Below are positions 10,040 to 19,304 of a stretch of DNA of 64,000 nucleotides, piece after piece. The stretch is from NCBI RefSeq assembly GCF_013410375.1, contig NZ_JACCFL010000001.1, forward strand, positions 3,844,001-3,908,000, written 5' to 3'. The notes under the pieces are model-generated. The model was not told where the DNA came from. It made no database searches and saw only the letters and a list, made by a program, of their open reading frames with translations. The position numbers and the translations under genes are program-made. The first letter of the stretch is position 1, and each line of letters opens with the position of its first letter. The stretch is from Leifsonia shinshuensis. Lineage in GTDB: Bacteria; Actinomycetota; Actinomycetes; Actinomycetales; Microbacteriaceae.

Positions 10040-12684
10040 GCGGCGCCCCGCTCTGCCGCGTCCCGCCCGACCGGGAGCAGCGGCGCGATCGTGACCGGCC
10101 CGAGCAGCCCGCTCGGCTCCTGCTGCGCGAACGCGGAGAAGAAGTCCGGCTGGGCCTTGGCCAGGGTGTTGGTGACGTCGATCTGGAGGGTGTTCGTCGT
10201 TCCGAGGACGCCCTCCGGCACCTCGAAGACGTACGGCGGCGCGATGCGGCGGCCGAGGTCGACCCCGTTGAGCCGGACCGCCGCGAGCTCGAACACCGCG
10301 CCGAGGTCGAGCGCGTGCGGGAGGCCGTCGGGTTCCGCGCCGAAGGTCGCGGTGTACCGGGCGGTGCCGGCGAAGCGCGGCAGCAGGTCCGGGTCGCTGA
10401 GCGGCCGGAGTCCGGAGAGCTCGCGCCACGGGGTGAACGCGGCCTCGCCCGCCGTCGCGATGGCGACCGACCAGGCCGGCTCGATCGGAGCGGCGGTCCC
10501 GCGCTCGACGGCCGGCGCGACCGGGAGGCCGTCCCACGCGGCCGGCGCGCCGGCCACGAGCACGACGGCGGTCCCCGGCGCGAGGTCGATCCCGACGCGC
10601 GTCGCCCGGCCGTCGCTCGCGCTCGGAACAGCCGTCAGGCGCCCGGTGAACCCGTCGACAGCGACAACCTCTCCCGCACGCGGGACCGTCGCCGTGGTCC
10701 GGACGGTGTCCCGCACGGACTCGTTGACGAGCATCAGCACGTCCGCCTCGCCCAGGTCGCGACGCAGCACGCGCAGCGACGGCGCTGCCCGGTCGAGCCG
10801 CACCGCGCGGTCGGTCATCGCGGACACGGAGTCGACGAACCGCTTCTGCGACACCGGCCGGAAGCGGACCTTGAGCGCGGTGGCCTCCACTCCGGCACCG
10901 GACACTTCCGGCACCGAGCCGACGAAGACCACGGGCGCTCCGGCGTCGTCGAGCCGCAGCAGCTCCCGCGCGACGTGCGCGGGCAGGTAGGCGCTGCCCG
11001 GCACGATCAGCGCGTCGTACTGCTCCACGCCGATCGTCAGCCGGGTGCCGTCCACCGCGGCCGCCGGAAGGGCGTCGGCCGGGACGATGTCGGCGTCGAG
11101 CTGGGCCTCCATCAGCAGCCGGAGCGGGCGCTCGCTCGGCATCGCGTCGCCGAGCCACTCCGCGTCCGCGTGGTAGAGCACCGCGAAGGGCGCGACGTGC
11201 GTGCCGCCCTGCAGCAGGTGGCTGAGCCGGTTCGTGTACGCGCTGAGCTCGGCCTGGTAGGGGTACTGCGGGTTGTTGCCGTGCGCGTAGAAGTGCGGTG
11301 GGCAGTCCAAGTCGGGGAACGGAGCGGGCGAGAAGGCGTGCGGGACCACGTGGGTCACGCCGCGGACCAGCAGGTGGTCGGTCAGCCAGGTGAACAGCCG
11401 GAGGCCGGCGTACCAGCCGTAGGCGCCGATCGTCTCGCACAGCGAGCGCCCGCGCTTCAGCGGGTCGAGGTGCCCGGCCGACGAGGCCAGCTTGGCGAGC
11501 CCGAAGTGGAAGAACTCGCCGTCCGCCGCTCCGGTCAGGTTGCCGAACGGGCCGCGCGAGAACCCGGGGACGACCTGGCCGCCGATGATATCGACTCCGG
11601 CCAGGTCCTGCCCGGCCATCGCGCGGAAGTAGTGGCCGGCGCCCGGGCCGAGGCGCGCGTGCGCGCCGTTGTCCTCGATGACGTGGCCGATGTACTCCAC
11701 GCCGTGTGCGCGGCACCAGTCGCCGAGCCTGCGCCCGAAGTTCTCCGAGTAGAGGGCGGTGACGACGTCCATGTAGGCGTAGCGGACCTCGCGCTCGCGG
11801 CCTCCCGCGGGCGACCAGAGCAGCGGCAGCTGCAGGCCGGCGTCCGCACCGAGCCGTGCGTCCAGCCGGGCGGCGACCTCGTCGTTCCAGGACAGCGGCA
11901 CCGGCTTGCCGAGCTGCGAGCCGAAGTCGAAGGTGTCCGGATCGTTGTAGAGCCCCGGCTCGTCGCTGAAGAAGCCGGCGATCGTGCTGCCGAACTCGTC
12001 CGCGTAGCGGGCGTGGATGCGCTCGTAGACGGAGTCGATGAGCAGCTGGGTGGAGGCGGCGTCGAGGTAGTCGATGTGGCGGGCGTGAGGCTCGCTGCCC
12101 CCGTCGCCGGAGACGGAGAGGAAGAACACGCGCCACCAGCCGTCCGGGACGTCCCAGTGCAGCACCCCGTCGACGATGCGGCCGGTGAGGTCCACCCCGT
12201 CGCCGATCAGCTCGCCGCTGTCCTCGGCGCGCTCGTAGGCGACGACCCGGAGCAGCTGCCCGGGGTCCTGCGCGGCCTCGGGCCCCCAGAACTTCCGCCG
12301 GTCGACGATGAACGACGCGCCACGCGCGGGACCGACGGCGTCGGTGTGCCGCTCGGTCAGGAACCTGCGGCGCAGCCGGGCCGGGGCGTCCTCCACCGCA
12401 CCGCCGGCGTGCCCGGTCGGGAAGGTGTCGTCGTCGAAGAACCACACCTTCATCCCGCGGCGTCGGGCGATCTCCAGCACGGCGTCGACGTCGCGCCACC
12501 AGCCGTCGCCGAGGAACTCCGGATGCGGGCGCGCCTCCAGGATGACGGCGCCGATCCCGGCGTCGCCGATCCGCTCCATCTCCTCGCGCACGACCTCCAC
12601 GGGGCCGCCCTTCTGCCAGAACAGCGGCATGATCGCGTTCGGGACGGCGCCGGTCACGACGTCGCGGAGTCGGTCGATGGTCAT
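10036..12684 (-). CDS. GH106-like glycoside hydrolase (alpha-L-rhamnosidase type)
   Basis: This 882-residue protein has a catalytic-barrel region with VWFFDDDTFPTGHAGG and a DEP motif in IAGFFSDEPGLY. A C-terminal sugar-binding jelly roll follows, recognisable from AAVRLNGVDLG and YVFEVPEGVLG. The layout matches large GH106-related enzymes that remove rhamnose or similar end sugars from plant glycosides. It has no signal peptide, so the substrate is presumably imported first. It overlaps the GH3 gene upstream and the SnoaL gene downstream (both ATGA). It probably trims O-linked sugars before the core glycoside is oxidised. Assignment to GH106 is by overall likeness and is not certain. Confidence 0.7.
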   Translation of the reverse strand: MTIDRLRDVVTGAVPNAIMPLFWQKGGPVEVVREEMERIGDAGIGAVILEARPHPEFLGDGWWRDVDAVLEIARRRGMKVWFFDDDTFPTGHAGGAVEDAPARLRRRFLTERHTDAVGPARGASFIVDRRKFWGPEAAQDPGQLLRVVAYERAEDSGELIGDGVDLTGRIVDGVLHWDVPDGWWRVFFLSVSGDGGSEPHARHIDYLDAASTQLLIDSVYERIHARYADEFGSTIAGFFSDEPGLYNDPDTFDFGSQLGKPVPLSWNDEVAARLDARLGADAGLQLPLLWSPAGGREREVRYAYMDVVTALYSENFGRRLGDWCRAHGVEYIGHVIEDNGAHARLGPGAGHYFRAMAGQDLAGVDIIGGQVVPGFSRGPFGNLTGAADGEFFHFGLAKLASSAGHLDPLKRGRSLCETIGAYGWYAGLRLFTWLTDHLLVRGVTHVVPHAFSPAPFPDLDCPPHFYAHGNNPQYPYQAELSAYTNRLSHLLQGGTHVAPFAVLYHADAEWLGDAMPSERPLRLLMEAQLDADIVPADALPAAAVDGTRLTIGVEQYDALIVPGSAYLPAHVARELLRLDDAGAPVVFVGSVPEVSGAGVEATALKVRFRPVSQKRFVDSVSAMTDRAVRLDRAAPSLRVLRRDLGEADVLMLVNESVRDTVRTTATVPRAGEVVAVDGFTGRLTAVPSASDGRATRVGIDLAPGTAVVLVAGAPAAWDGLPVAPAVERGTAAPIEPAWSVAIATAGEAAFTPWRELSGLRPLSDPDLLPRFAGTARYTATFGAEPDGLPHALDLGAVFELAAVRLNGVDLGRRIAPPYVFEVPEGVLGTTNTLQIDVTNTLAKAQPDFFSAFAQQEPSGLLGPVTIAPLLPVGRDAAERGAA

Positions 12685-14903
12685 GCGGTGTGCTCCAATC
12701 GCAGGCTCAGCCGCTGCTCGGCACTGCCGTCGCCGACAGTGATCGTGAAGTCGCCGGGCTCCAGGACGCGGCGGTCGCCGTCGTCCCAGAAGCGCAGGTC
12801 GTCGCCGTCGATCCGGAAGCCGACCCGGGTGGACTCCCCCGGCTGGAGCGTCACACGGGTGAAGCCGCGCAGGCGACGGACGGGCTGGGTGACGGACGCG
12901 ACCTCGTCGGTGACGAACAGCATCACGACGTCGTCCCCGGCGCGGTCGCCGGTGTTGCGCACGGTGACGCTCGCCTCGATCCCGGCCTCCAGCTCGGCGG
13001 CGCCGACGACGTCGCGGGACAGCGCGAGCCCGTCGAGCTCGAAGCTCGTGTAGCTGAGGCCGTGCCCGAAGTCGAAGCGCGGCCCGAGCGGGAGGTCGAG
13101 GAACTTGGAGGTGTAGTAGTCGTCGGTGTTGTTCGGCCCCGTGATCTCGGTCATCGGTCCGCCAGCGAGCAGCGCGCCCCCGGTCCGGGGCGGCCGGCCG
13201 GTGCGCTCATGGTCGTAGTGGATCGGCACCTGACCGACCGCGCGCGGGAAGGTCATCGGCACGCGCCCTCCGGGGTTCACGCGTCCCGAGAGGGTCGCGG
13301 CGATCGCGGCGGGCGCCTCCGAGCCGAGGTGCCAGACGCAGAGGAGCGCGTCCACACGCTCGACCCAGTCCTCGACGACGAGCGGGCGCCCGGTCGCCAG
13401 CACGACCACGACGCGCGCGCCGGCGTCGGCGAGGGCATGGATCAGCCGACGCTGCCCCTCCGGGAGGGTGATGTCGGAGCGCGAGCTGGCCTCGCCCGAG
13501 ATCCGGCTCGGCTCGCCGACGGCGAGGACGACCAGGTCGGCGTCGGCGGCGCGCTCCACGGCCTCCGCGAGGGAGGCCTCGGTCGCGTCGAAGAAGCCGC
13601 AACCGTCGACGACCTCCCAGTCGACGCCGGGCAGCTCCGCGGCGAGCGCGTCGGCCAGCGTCTCCCGCACCGGCGACGCGAAGTGCTGCACCCACGCGCC
13701 GAGGTGGTCGAGGCTGCGCGCGTAGGGTCCGGCGAGCAGGACCCGGCCCGACGCCGGGAGCGGGAGGGCTCCGCCGTTGGTCAGCAGCACGGCGCAGCGC
13801 TCGGCCGCCTGACGTGCGAGGTCACGGTAGCGCTCGGTCGCAGCGCCGCCGGAGGCTGCGATGTACGGGTGCTCGAACAGGCCGAGCCGCTGCTTGAGGC
13901 GGAGCACGCGGCGCACCGCGTCGTCCACCCGCGCGGCCGACAGCTCATCGGGGGCGACGAGCGCCGCGCCGTCGGCGTCCACCAGCAGGGACCCGCCCAT
14001 GACGATGTCGACCCCGGCCTCGATCGCGGCGATCACGGCGCCGCGCTCGTCGGCGGCGATGCCGTGGTTCACGAGCTGGGCGACCCCGTCGGCGTCGCCG
14101 ACGACGACGCCCTCGAAGCCCCACTCCTCCTTGAGCACGCCGGTCAGCAGCTCCCGGTTCGCGTGCATCGGGATGCCGTTGAGCGCATTGAAGGCGGCCA
14201 TCACGGTTGCGGCGCCGGCCTCCACGCCCGCCCGGAAGGTCTCGAGGTAGGTCTCGCGCAGACGACGGGCGGAGACGTCGGTCGTGTTGTAGTCCCGGCC
14301 GGCCTCCGCCGCCCCGTACGCGACGAAGTGCTTGAGGCAGGCCGCGAGCGCATCCCCGGCCGAGAGGTCCCGGCCCTGGTAGCCGGCGACCTTCGCGGCG
14401 GTGAAGACGGAGGACAGGTACGGGTCTTCGCCGAAGCCTTCGACCACCCGTCCCCAGCGCGGGTCCCGCGTCACGTCGGCCATCGGCGAGAAGGTCCAGT
14501 TCACCCCCGCCGAGCGCGCCTCGGTCGCGGAGACCCGGGCGTCGAGCTCGGCGACCGCCGGGTCGAAGCTCGCGGCCTGCGCCAGCGGTGTGGGGAAGAT
14601 CGTGAACTGTCCGTGGATGACGTCGAGGCCGACCAGCAGCGGGATGCCCAGCTCGGTCTCCTCCACCGCGATCCGCTGGGCGGCGTCGGTCTCCTCCGCA
14701 CTCGGCGGCCAGAACGTCGAGCCGATGCCGCGCCGGATCAGCGCCTCGCGCTCGGCGGCGTCGGGCCGCCACACGATCTGCAGTTGGAGCAGCTTCTGCT
14801 CCCAGGTCATGCGCTCGATCAGCTCCATGTCAACGCCGGGCAGCACGGGGTTGGGGAGGGTCCGGTCCTCGAGGTCGGGAGCGGACGGCGGAGCGTCGGT
14901 CAT
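12681..14903 (-). CDS. GH3 family beta-glucosidase / beta-xylosidase
   Basis: This 740-residue GH3 enzyme has an N-terminal (beta/alpha)8 domain, with WTFSPMADVTRDPRWGR and a likely nucleophile Asp in VVVGDADGV. An alpha/beta sandwich domain (LLAGPYA to VEDWVERVDALLCVW) and a C-terminal fibronectin-III-like domain follow (SVTVRNTGDRAGDD). It has no signal peptide, so it acts in the cytoplasm on imported glycosides. It sits 2 bases after the permease gene and overlaps the GH106-like gene. The start at 14903 is set by that spacing; the open frame upstream is a shadow of the permeases. Confidence 0.92.
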   Translation of the reverse strand: MTDAPPSAPDLEDRTLPNPVLPGVDMELIERMTWEQKLLQLQIVWRPDAAEREALIRRGIGSTFWPPSAEETDAAQRIAVEETELGIPLLVGLDVIHGQFTIFPTPLAQAASFDPAVAELDARVSATEARSAGVNWTFSPMADVTRDPRWGRVVEGFGEDPYLSSVFTAAKVAGYQGRDLSAGDALAACLKHFVAYGAAEAGRDYNTTDVSARRLRETYLETFRAGVEAGAATVMAAFNALNGIPMHANRELLTGVLKEEWGFEGVVVGDADGVAQLVNHGIAADERGAVIAAIEAGVDIVMGGSLLVDADGAALVAPDELSAARVDDAVRRVLRLKQRLGLFEHPYIAASGGAATERYRDLARQAAERCAVLLTNGGALPLPASGRVLLAGPYARSLDHLGAWVQHFASPVRETLADALAAELPGVDWEVVDGCGFFDATEASLAEAVERAADADLVVLAVGEPSRISGEASSRSDITLPEGQRRLIHALADAGARVVVVLATGRPLVVEDWVERVDALLCVWHLGSEAPAAIAATLSGRVNPGGRVPMTFPRAVGQVPIHYDHERTGRPPRTGGALLAGGPMTEITGPNNTDDYYTSKFLDLPLGPRFDFGHGLSYTSFELDGLALSRDVVGAAELEAGIEASVTVRNTGDRAGDDVVMLFVTDEVASVTQPVRRLRGFTRVTLQPGESTRVGFRIDGDDLRFWDDGDRRVLEPGDFTITVGDGSAEQRLSLRLEHTA

Positions 14904-14905
14904 CG

Positions 14906-15748
14906 TCAGCCCTTGAGCCCGCCGGCGTAGCCCTGGATGAACTTCTTCTGCGCGAAGGCGTAGAACGCGAGGATCGGGATCATCGAGACGATGACCACAG
15001 CGAAGATCAGGTTCCACTGCGACACCAAGGAGCCCACGTAGCTGTACATGACGACCGGGAGCGTCTGCCAGGGAGTGCCGTTGAGGAAGATCAGCGAGGT
15101 GAAGAAGTCGTTCCAGACGATCAGCCCGGCGAGGATCGCCACGGTTCCGGTGGCCGGCGACATCAGCGGGAAGACGACCCTGCGGAACACCTGGTACCTG
15201 TTGGCGCCGTCGATGATCGCGGCCTCCTCGTACTCCGGCGTCAGGTTGCGGAAGAAGTTCGCGTACAGGAAGACCGACAGCGGCAGCAGCATCCCCGTAT
15301 AGATGAGCACCATGCCCCACGGGTTGCCGACCAGGCCGACGGTCCGGGCGCCGATGTAGAGCGGCAGGGTGCCGAGCTGGGTGGGCAGGATGATCGCCAC
15401 CAGGAACAGATAGAAGGAGCGCCGGCTCCACTTGCTGGTCGACCGGGCGATGCCGTAGGCGGCGACCGAGCCGAGGGCGACCAGCAGCACGATGGAGCCC
15501 GCGGTGATGATGACGCTCGAGAACAGACCGGCCCAGATGTTCCCCGAGGAGGACGACGCAGGCGAGAGCAGCTGGATGAAGTTGTCGAACGTCGGGCTCG
15601 TCGGCGGCGCGACCGCGGCCGTGTCCAGGATCTGCGGGAGGGTCTTCAGCGACCCGACCAGCAGGATCCAGAACGGGAGCAGCATGATGGCCGCGGCGAT
15701 CAGCGTGATGATCTCGATGGTGAGCGTCTTCTTGGTGTAACGGAACAC
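14906..15748 (-). CDS. ABC sugar importer permease, MalG type
   Basis: This 280-residue inner-membrane protein has six predicted membrane segments and the EAA loop EEAAIIDGANRYQVFRRVV that docks the ATPase. The C-terminal YAFAQKKFIQGYAGGLKG is typical of MalG/LacG-type subunits of CUT1 importers. It lies 3 bases after the MalF-type gene and 2 bases before the GH3 gene. No ATPase gene is nearby, so it presumably uses a shared MsiK-like ATPase encoded elsewhere. The substrate is probably the glycoside degraded by operon A. Confidence 0.92.
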   Translation of the reverse strand: MFRYTKKTLTIEIITLIAAAIMLLPFWILLVGSLKTLPQILDTAAVAPPTSPTFDNFIQLLSPASSSSGNIWAGLFSSVIITAGSIVLLVALGSVAAYGIARSTSKWSRRSFYLFLVAIILPTQLGTLPLYIGARTVGLVGNPWGMVLIYTGMLLPLSVFLYANFFRNLTPEYEEAAIIDGANRYQVFRRVVFPLMSPATGTVAILAGLIVWNDFFTSLIFLNGTPWQTLPVVMYSYVGSLVSQWNLIFAVVIVSMIPILAFYAFAQKKFIQGYAGGLKG

Positions 15749-15751
15749 GGT

Positions 15752-16747
15752 TCACGCCTCCTTGGCGGAGCGGTCGCGGGTCGCCCACTGCTGTGCGATG
15801 GAGAAGATGAGGATGAGAAGGCTCAGCACGAGCGCCAGCGCGGCGCCGAAGCCGAACTCCTGATAGGTGAACGCCTGCTGGTAGACCTCCAGCGCCAGGG
15901 TCTGGGTGGCGCCGGCCGGTCCGCCGCCGGTGAGGGCGACGACCTGGTCGAAGACCCGCAGTCCCTGGATCAGCGTCAGCGTCGTCGCGATGGCGACGGA
16001 CGGCTGGATCTGCGGGAGGACGACGTACCGGAACCGCTTGAAGGTGCTGGCGCCGTCGAGCGCGGCCGCCTCCTCCATCTCGATCGGCACCGTTGCGAGG
16101 CCGGCCAGGTAGATCACCATGACGAAGCCGATGTTCTGCCAGACCATGACGATCAGCACGCACCAGATGGCCAGGGTCGGGCTGGCCAGCCAGTTCTGCT
16201 TGGGCAGGCCGACCGCGGCCATCGCCTGGTTGAGCGGGCCGTTGTAGTCGAAGATGAACTTCCAGATGTAGGAGACCGCGATCGGGCTGACGACCACCGG
16301 CATGAAGATCAGCGTCCGCAGCACGTACCGCGACTTCAGCGTCCGGTTGAGGGCCAGGGCGAAGAGCAGTCCGAAGATGTTGGTGAGGACCAGGAAGCCG
16401 AAGGCCAGGAACAGTGTGTTCCACAACGAGCCGATCAGCTCGGGGGTCTGGAAGATCTTGACGAAGTTCTGGAGGCCGACGAAGTCGAACGGGCCGAGGC
16501 CCGACCAGTTCGTGAAGGCGAAGAAGCCGCCGGCGATCGTGGTCAGGTAGATCACGACGATCATCAGCACGAGGGCCGGGAGCGCCCACCACCAGCTGCC
16601 GAGCTTCACCCGGTACGGCTTCCTGCCGGGGACACGGCGCGGAGCCTGCACCTCGGCCGGGCTCTGCGCCTCGGCCGGGCTCTGCGCATCGGCCTGCGCC
16701 TTGGGCTGTGTTCTGGTCATTCTCCGCACCTCTGACTGCGTCGTCAT
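15752..16747 (-). CDS. ABC sugar importer permease, MalF type
   Basis: This 331-residue protein has a cytoplasmic N-terminal tail with a repeated SPAEAQ segment, six membrane segments and the EAA loop EMEEAAALDGASTFKRFRYV. It pairs with the MalG-type subunit directly downstream. The binding-protein gene lies 68 bases upstream, separated by a strong hairpin at 16773-16804 that may lower expression of this gene relative to the binding protein. Confidence 0.92.
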   Translation of the reverse strand: MTTQSEVRRMTRTQPKAQADAQSPAEAQSPAEVQAPRRVPGRKPYRVKLGSWWWALPALVLMIVVIYLTTIAGGFFAFTNWSGLGPFDFVGLQNFVKIFQTPELIGSLWNTLFLAFGFLVLTNIFGLLFALALNRTLKSRYVLRTLIFMPVVVSPIAVSYIWKFIFDYNGPLNQAMAAVGLPKQNWLASPTLAIWCVLIVMVWQNIGFVMVIYLAGLATVPIEMEEAAALDGASTFKRFRYVVLPQIQPSVAIATTLTLIQGLRVFDQVVALTGGGPAGATQTLALEVYQQAFTYQEFGFGAALALVLSLLILIFSIAQQWATRDRSAKEA

Positions 16748-16772
16748 CGATTCGTTCCTTCCACCCGGATTC

Positions 16773-16804
16773 GGGCGGCCGGCCCTCTGCAGGGTCGGCC
16801 GCCC
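16773..16804 (-). terminator. Intercistronic hairpin between binding-protein and permease genes
   Basis: GGGCGGCCGGCCCT (16773-16786) and AGGGTCGGCCGCCC (16791-16804) pair with one mismatch around a 4-base loop. There is no T-run, so it more likely stabilises the binding-protein mRNA or partly attenuates transcription than ends it fully. Confidence 0.65.
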
Positions 16805-16815
16805 GCGTCACCGGA

Positions 16816-18108
16816 TCAACCCCAGTCGGTGTCCATCTGCTGCAGCACCTGCTTGACGGTCATCTGACCGGTCAGGATGCCCTGCACCCCGTTGCCGAGG
16901 TCGGTGTAGATCTTCGCGTTCGGCCACTCGGTGGGGGCGTAGCCGCGGACGTCGTCCTTGGCGAGCTGGTCCTGGATGCCGGCGTACTGCGGCAGCAGGG
17001 CGGAGGTCTTGCTCGCGTTCGCGGGGATCGTCCCGACGAGCTTGGAGTACGCCTCCTGGCCCTTGTCCGAGATGATGAACTTCAGGAAGTTCTCGGCCAG
17101 CTTCGGGCTCTTGGTCTTGGCGCTGGCCGTGACGCCCTGGTCCTCGCTCAGCGACAGGTAGGTCTTGGTGCCCTGCGGCGCGCCGATCGGGAGGGTGACG
17201 AGCTTCACGTGGCCGCCGGCCGCCTGCATGATCTGCTCGGCCGCGGCGCTCGGGGCGAAGAAGCCGAGGATCTTGCCCGACGACGCTCCGTTGGTGAGCG
17301 CGTCGAATCCGGCGCTGGTCGCGCCGTCCTGGAAGCAGCCCGCGTCGTACATCTTCTTGATCGACTCGAGGGCGGTCGTCCAGCCCTTGGTGCCGGCGAA
17401 GGTGACCTTGTTCTTGGCGCGGTCGGCGTTCCAGTTCTTGTTCGGGCCGTAGACCGTCGAGGTGGCCAGCGCGACGGCGAGGATGCCGTTGTTCTGGAAC
17501 GTCGACCCGGCGAGGCCGTAGACGGTCTTGCCGGCCGCACGGGCCTTGCCGCACTGGGCGATGATGTCGTCGAGGCTGGTCGTGGCGTCGATGTTGACGC
17601 CGATCGACTTCGCGAGCTCGTCGTTGTAGATGACGCCGTTGAGCTGGGTGCCGAGCGGGACGCCATAGGTCTTGCCGTTGTAGGTCCACAGGCTCTTGGC
17701 GGCCTCCGGGATCTTGGAGGTGAGCCCCGGGTCGTCGAGCTCGAGCACCAGCCCGGACTTGGCGAACGGGATGACCGACTGGGCCTGCCCGGTGCCGCCC
17801 TCGGCGTAGAAGGTGTCCGGCGCGTTGCCGCCCTGGACGCGGGTGGCGATCGTCGTGCCGTAGCTCTGGGTGGGGAGGTTCTCGGTGGTGACGGTGACGC
17901 CCTTGTTCTCGGCCATGAACGCGTTGGCGAGGCCGGTGTACGCGGCCTTGTCCTGGTCGTTCGTCGCGCCGAAGGCGAAGGTGATCGTCTGCGGCTCCTT
18001 GGCGGACGAGGTGCCGCTGGAGGAGCAGCCGGCGAGCAGGAGGCCCGCGGTGACAGGGATGGCGAGCCAGGCGAGCCGCGAAGCGCGGCTCCTGCGTGAT
18101 TGCTTCAT
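16816..18108 (-). CDS. ABC sugar-binding lipoprotein (SBP family 1)
   Basis: This 430-residue extracytoplasmic binding protein starts with a basic leader and the lipobox LLLAGCSSSG, so it is anchored to the membrane by a lipidated cysteine. The body matches MalE/UgpB-like type-1 solute-binding proteins (FAFGATNDQDK, TVYGLAGSTFQNNG). It is the first gene of operon A and would decide which glycoside enters. Its promoter faces that of the LysR gene at 18339, with 230 bases between the two start codons. Confidence 0.92.
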   Translation of the reverse strand: MKQSRRSRASRLAWLAIPVTAGLLLAGCSSSGTSSAKEPQTITFAFGATNDQDKAAYTGLANAFMAENKGVTVTTENLPTQSYGTTIATRVQGGNAPDTFYAEGGTGQAQSVIPFAKSGLVLELDDPGLTSKIPEAAKSLWTYNGKTYGVPLGTQLNGVIYNDELAKSIGVNIDATTSLDDIIAQCGKARAAGKTVYGLAGSTFQNNGILAVALATSTVYGPNKNWNADRAKNKVTFAGTKGWTTALESIKKMYDAGCFQDGATSAGFDALTNGASSGKILGFFAPSAAAEQIMQAAGGHVKLVTLPIGAPQGTKTYLSLSEDQGVTASAKTKSPKLAENFLKFIISDKGQEAYSKLVGTIPANASKTSALLPQYAGIQDQLAKDDVRGYAPTEWPNAKIYTDLGNGVQGILTGQMTVKQVLQQMDTDWG

Positions 18109-18195
18109 CGGATTGACCTCTTCTAAGACTTCTTTGTCGGGGAGGCGGCGGCTGCGTCGCCGGCCTCGGGGGCGTTTTCGAGTCTCGCAGCGCTA

Positions 18196-18223
18196 AAGCA
18201 GATAAACAACGGTAGTTCTGCTT
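18196..18223. promoter_or_regulatory. Candidate LysR operator in the divergent region
   Basis: AAGCAGA (18196-18202) and TCTGCTT (18217-18223) form a perfect 7-base inverted repeat with a 14-base spacer, in the 230-base gap between operon A and the divergent lysR-type gene. Spaced dyads in this position are typical LysR-family binding sites. A TATAGT at 18294-18299 could be the -10 box of the regulator gene. Confidence 0.5.
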
Positions 18224-18338
18224 ATCCCAGACATAAGCTGGGTCGATACGCGATCGAGACACCGGCCGCGACCCCGCCCGATGGCCGCGTGGTTATAGTG
18301 AAATCGCCCGCCTCCGCGTAGGAAAGGATCACATCGTC

Positions 18339-19274
18339 GTGACCGATTACCCGTTGATGTCGCGGCTCGACCTCAACCTGCTGATCGCGCTGGACGCCCT
18401 CCTCACCGAGCGGAGCGTGACCCGGGCGGCCGAGCGGCTGAGGCTCAGCCAGCCGGCGCTCAGCGCCTCGCTGGCGCGGCTGCGCATCCACTTCAACGAC
18501 CCGATCCTCGCCCGCCGCGGCAACACCTACGAGCTCACCCCGCTGGCCCTGCGGCTGGCCGACCACACCACGATCGCGCTCGACGCCGCCCGCCGGGTCT
18601 TCGAGAGCCAGGCCACCTGGGACCCGTCGGAGTCGGTCCGGCAGTTCTCGATCTACGGCTCCGACTACGGCTTCACGACCATCGGCCGGGTCGTCTCCGA
18701 GCTCGCCGCCGCGCAGGCGCCAGGCGTGCACTTCCGGTTCATGCTGCACAACCCGACGGTCGTCGAGGACGCGACCAACCGGCTCCGCTCGGTGGACGGC
18801 ATGGTCATCCCGCACGGCTTCCTCACCGAGCTGCCGTTCGTCGACCTGTGGCAGGACGACTGGGTCGCCATCGTGGCCGAAGCCAACGACGAGGTCGGCG
18901 ACGCGCTCTCCCGCGAGGAGATGTCGAAGCTGCCGTGGGTGATGAACTACCAGTCCCGCTCGGCGTTCACCTCGGCGGAGCGGCAGGTGCAGCAGCTCGG
19001 CGTGGAGCCGAACGTGGAGGTCGTGGTGGAGAGCTTCCTGGCCATCCCGCAGTTCATCGCGGGCACGCGCCGGGTCGGCATCATCCACTCGGCCCTGGTC
19101 CCGCTGGCGAAGCGCGCGGCGGCCGTGCGCGTGGTCGGGCTGCCGTTCGAGCCGACGCCGATCGTCAACGCGCTGTGGTACCACCCCGTGCACAGCCACG
19201 ACCCGGAGCACACCTGGATGCGGTCGCTGTTCGAGGATGCCGGGCGCATCGTCGGGGCGGGCGCGCACTCCTGA
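18339..19274 (+). CDS. LysR family transcriptional regulator
   Basis: This 311-residue protein has an N-terminal winged helix-turn-helix (SVTRAAERLRLSQPALSASL) and a type-2 periplasmic-binding-like effector domain. The start LDLNLLIALDALLTERSV resembles the NodD/NahR branch, whose members often sense aromatic plant compounds such as flavonoids. Translation starts at GTG. It is divergent from operon A and its 3' end faces the end of operon B, so it is the natural candidate controller of one or both. Sensing a flavonoid-like aglycone or glycoside is inference. Confidence 0.9.
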   Translation: MTDYPLMSRLDLNLLIALDALLTERSVTRAAERLRLSQPALSASLARLRIHFNDPILARRGNTYELTPLALRLADHTTIALDAARRVFESQATWDPSESVRQFSIYGSDYGFTTIGRVVSELAAAQAPGVHFRFMLHNPTVVEDATNRLRSVDGMVIPHGFLTELPFVDLWQDDWVAIVAEANDEVGDALSREEMSKLPWVMNYQSRSAFTSAERQVQQLGVEPNVEVVVESFLAIPQFIAGTRRVGIIHSALVPLAKRAAAVRVVGLPFEPTPIVNALWYHPVHSHDPEHTWMRSLFEDAGRIVGAGAHS

Positions 19275-19304
19275 GGCCGCGCGGCACGGTTCTGGGAGCC
19301 GGTA

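Noticed and set aside
12681..16811. Apparent 1376-residue fusion reading from the permease region into GH3
   Set aside because: The upstream part is a frame shadow of the two permeases; GH3 has a normal start at 14903 and normal length.
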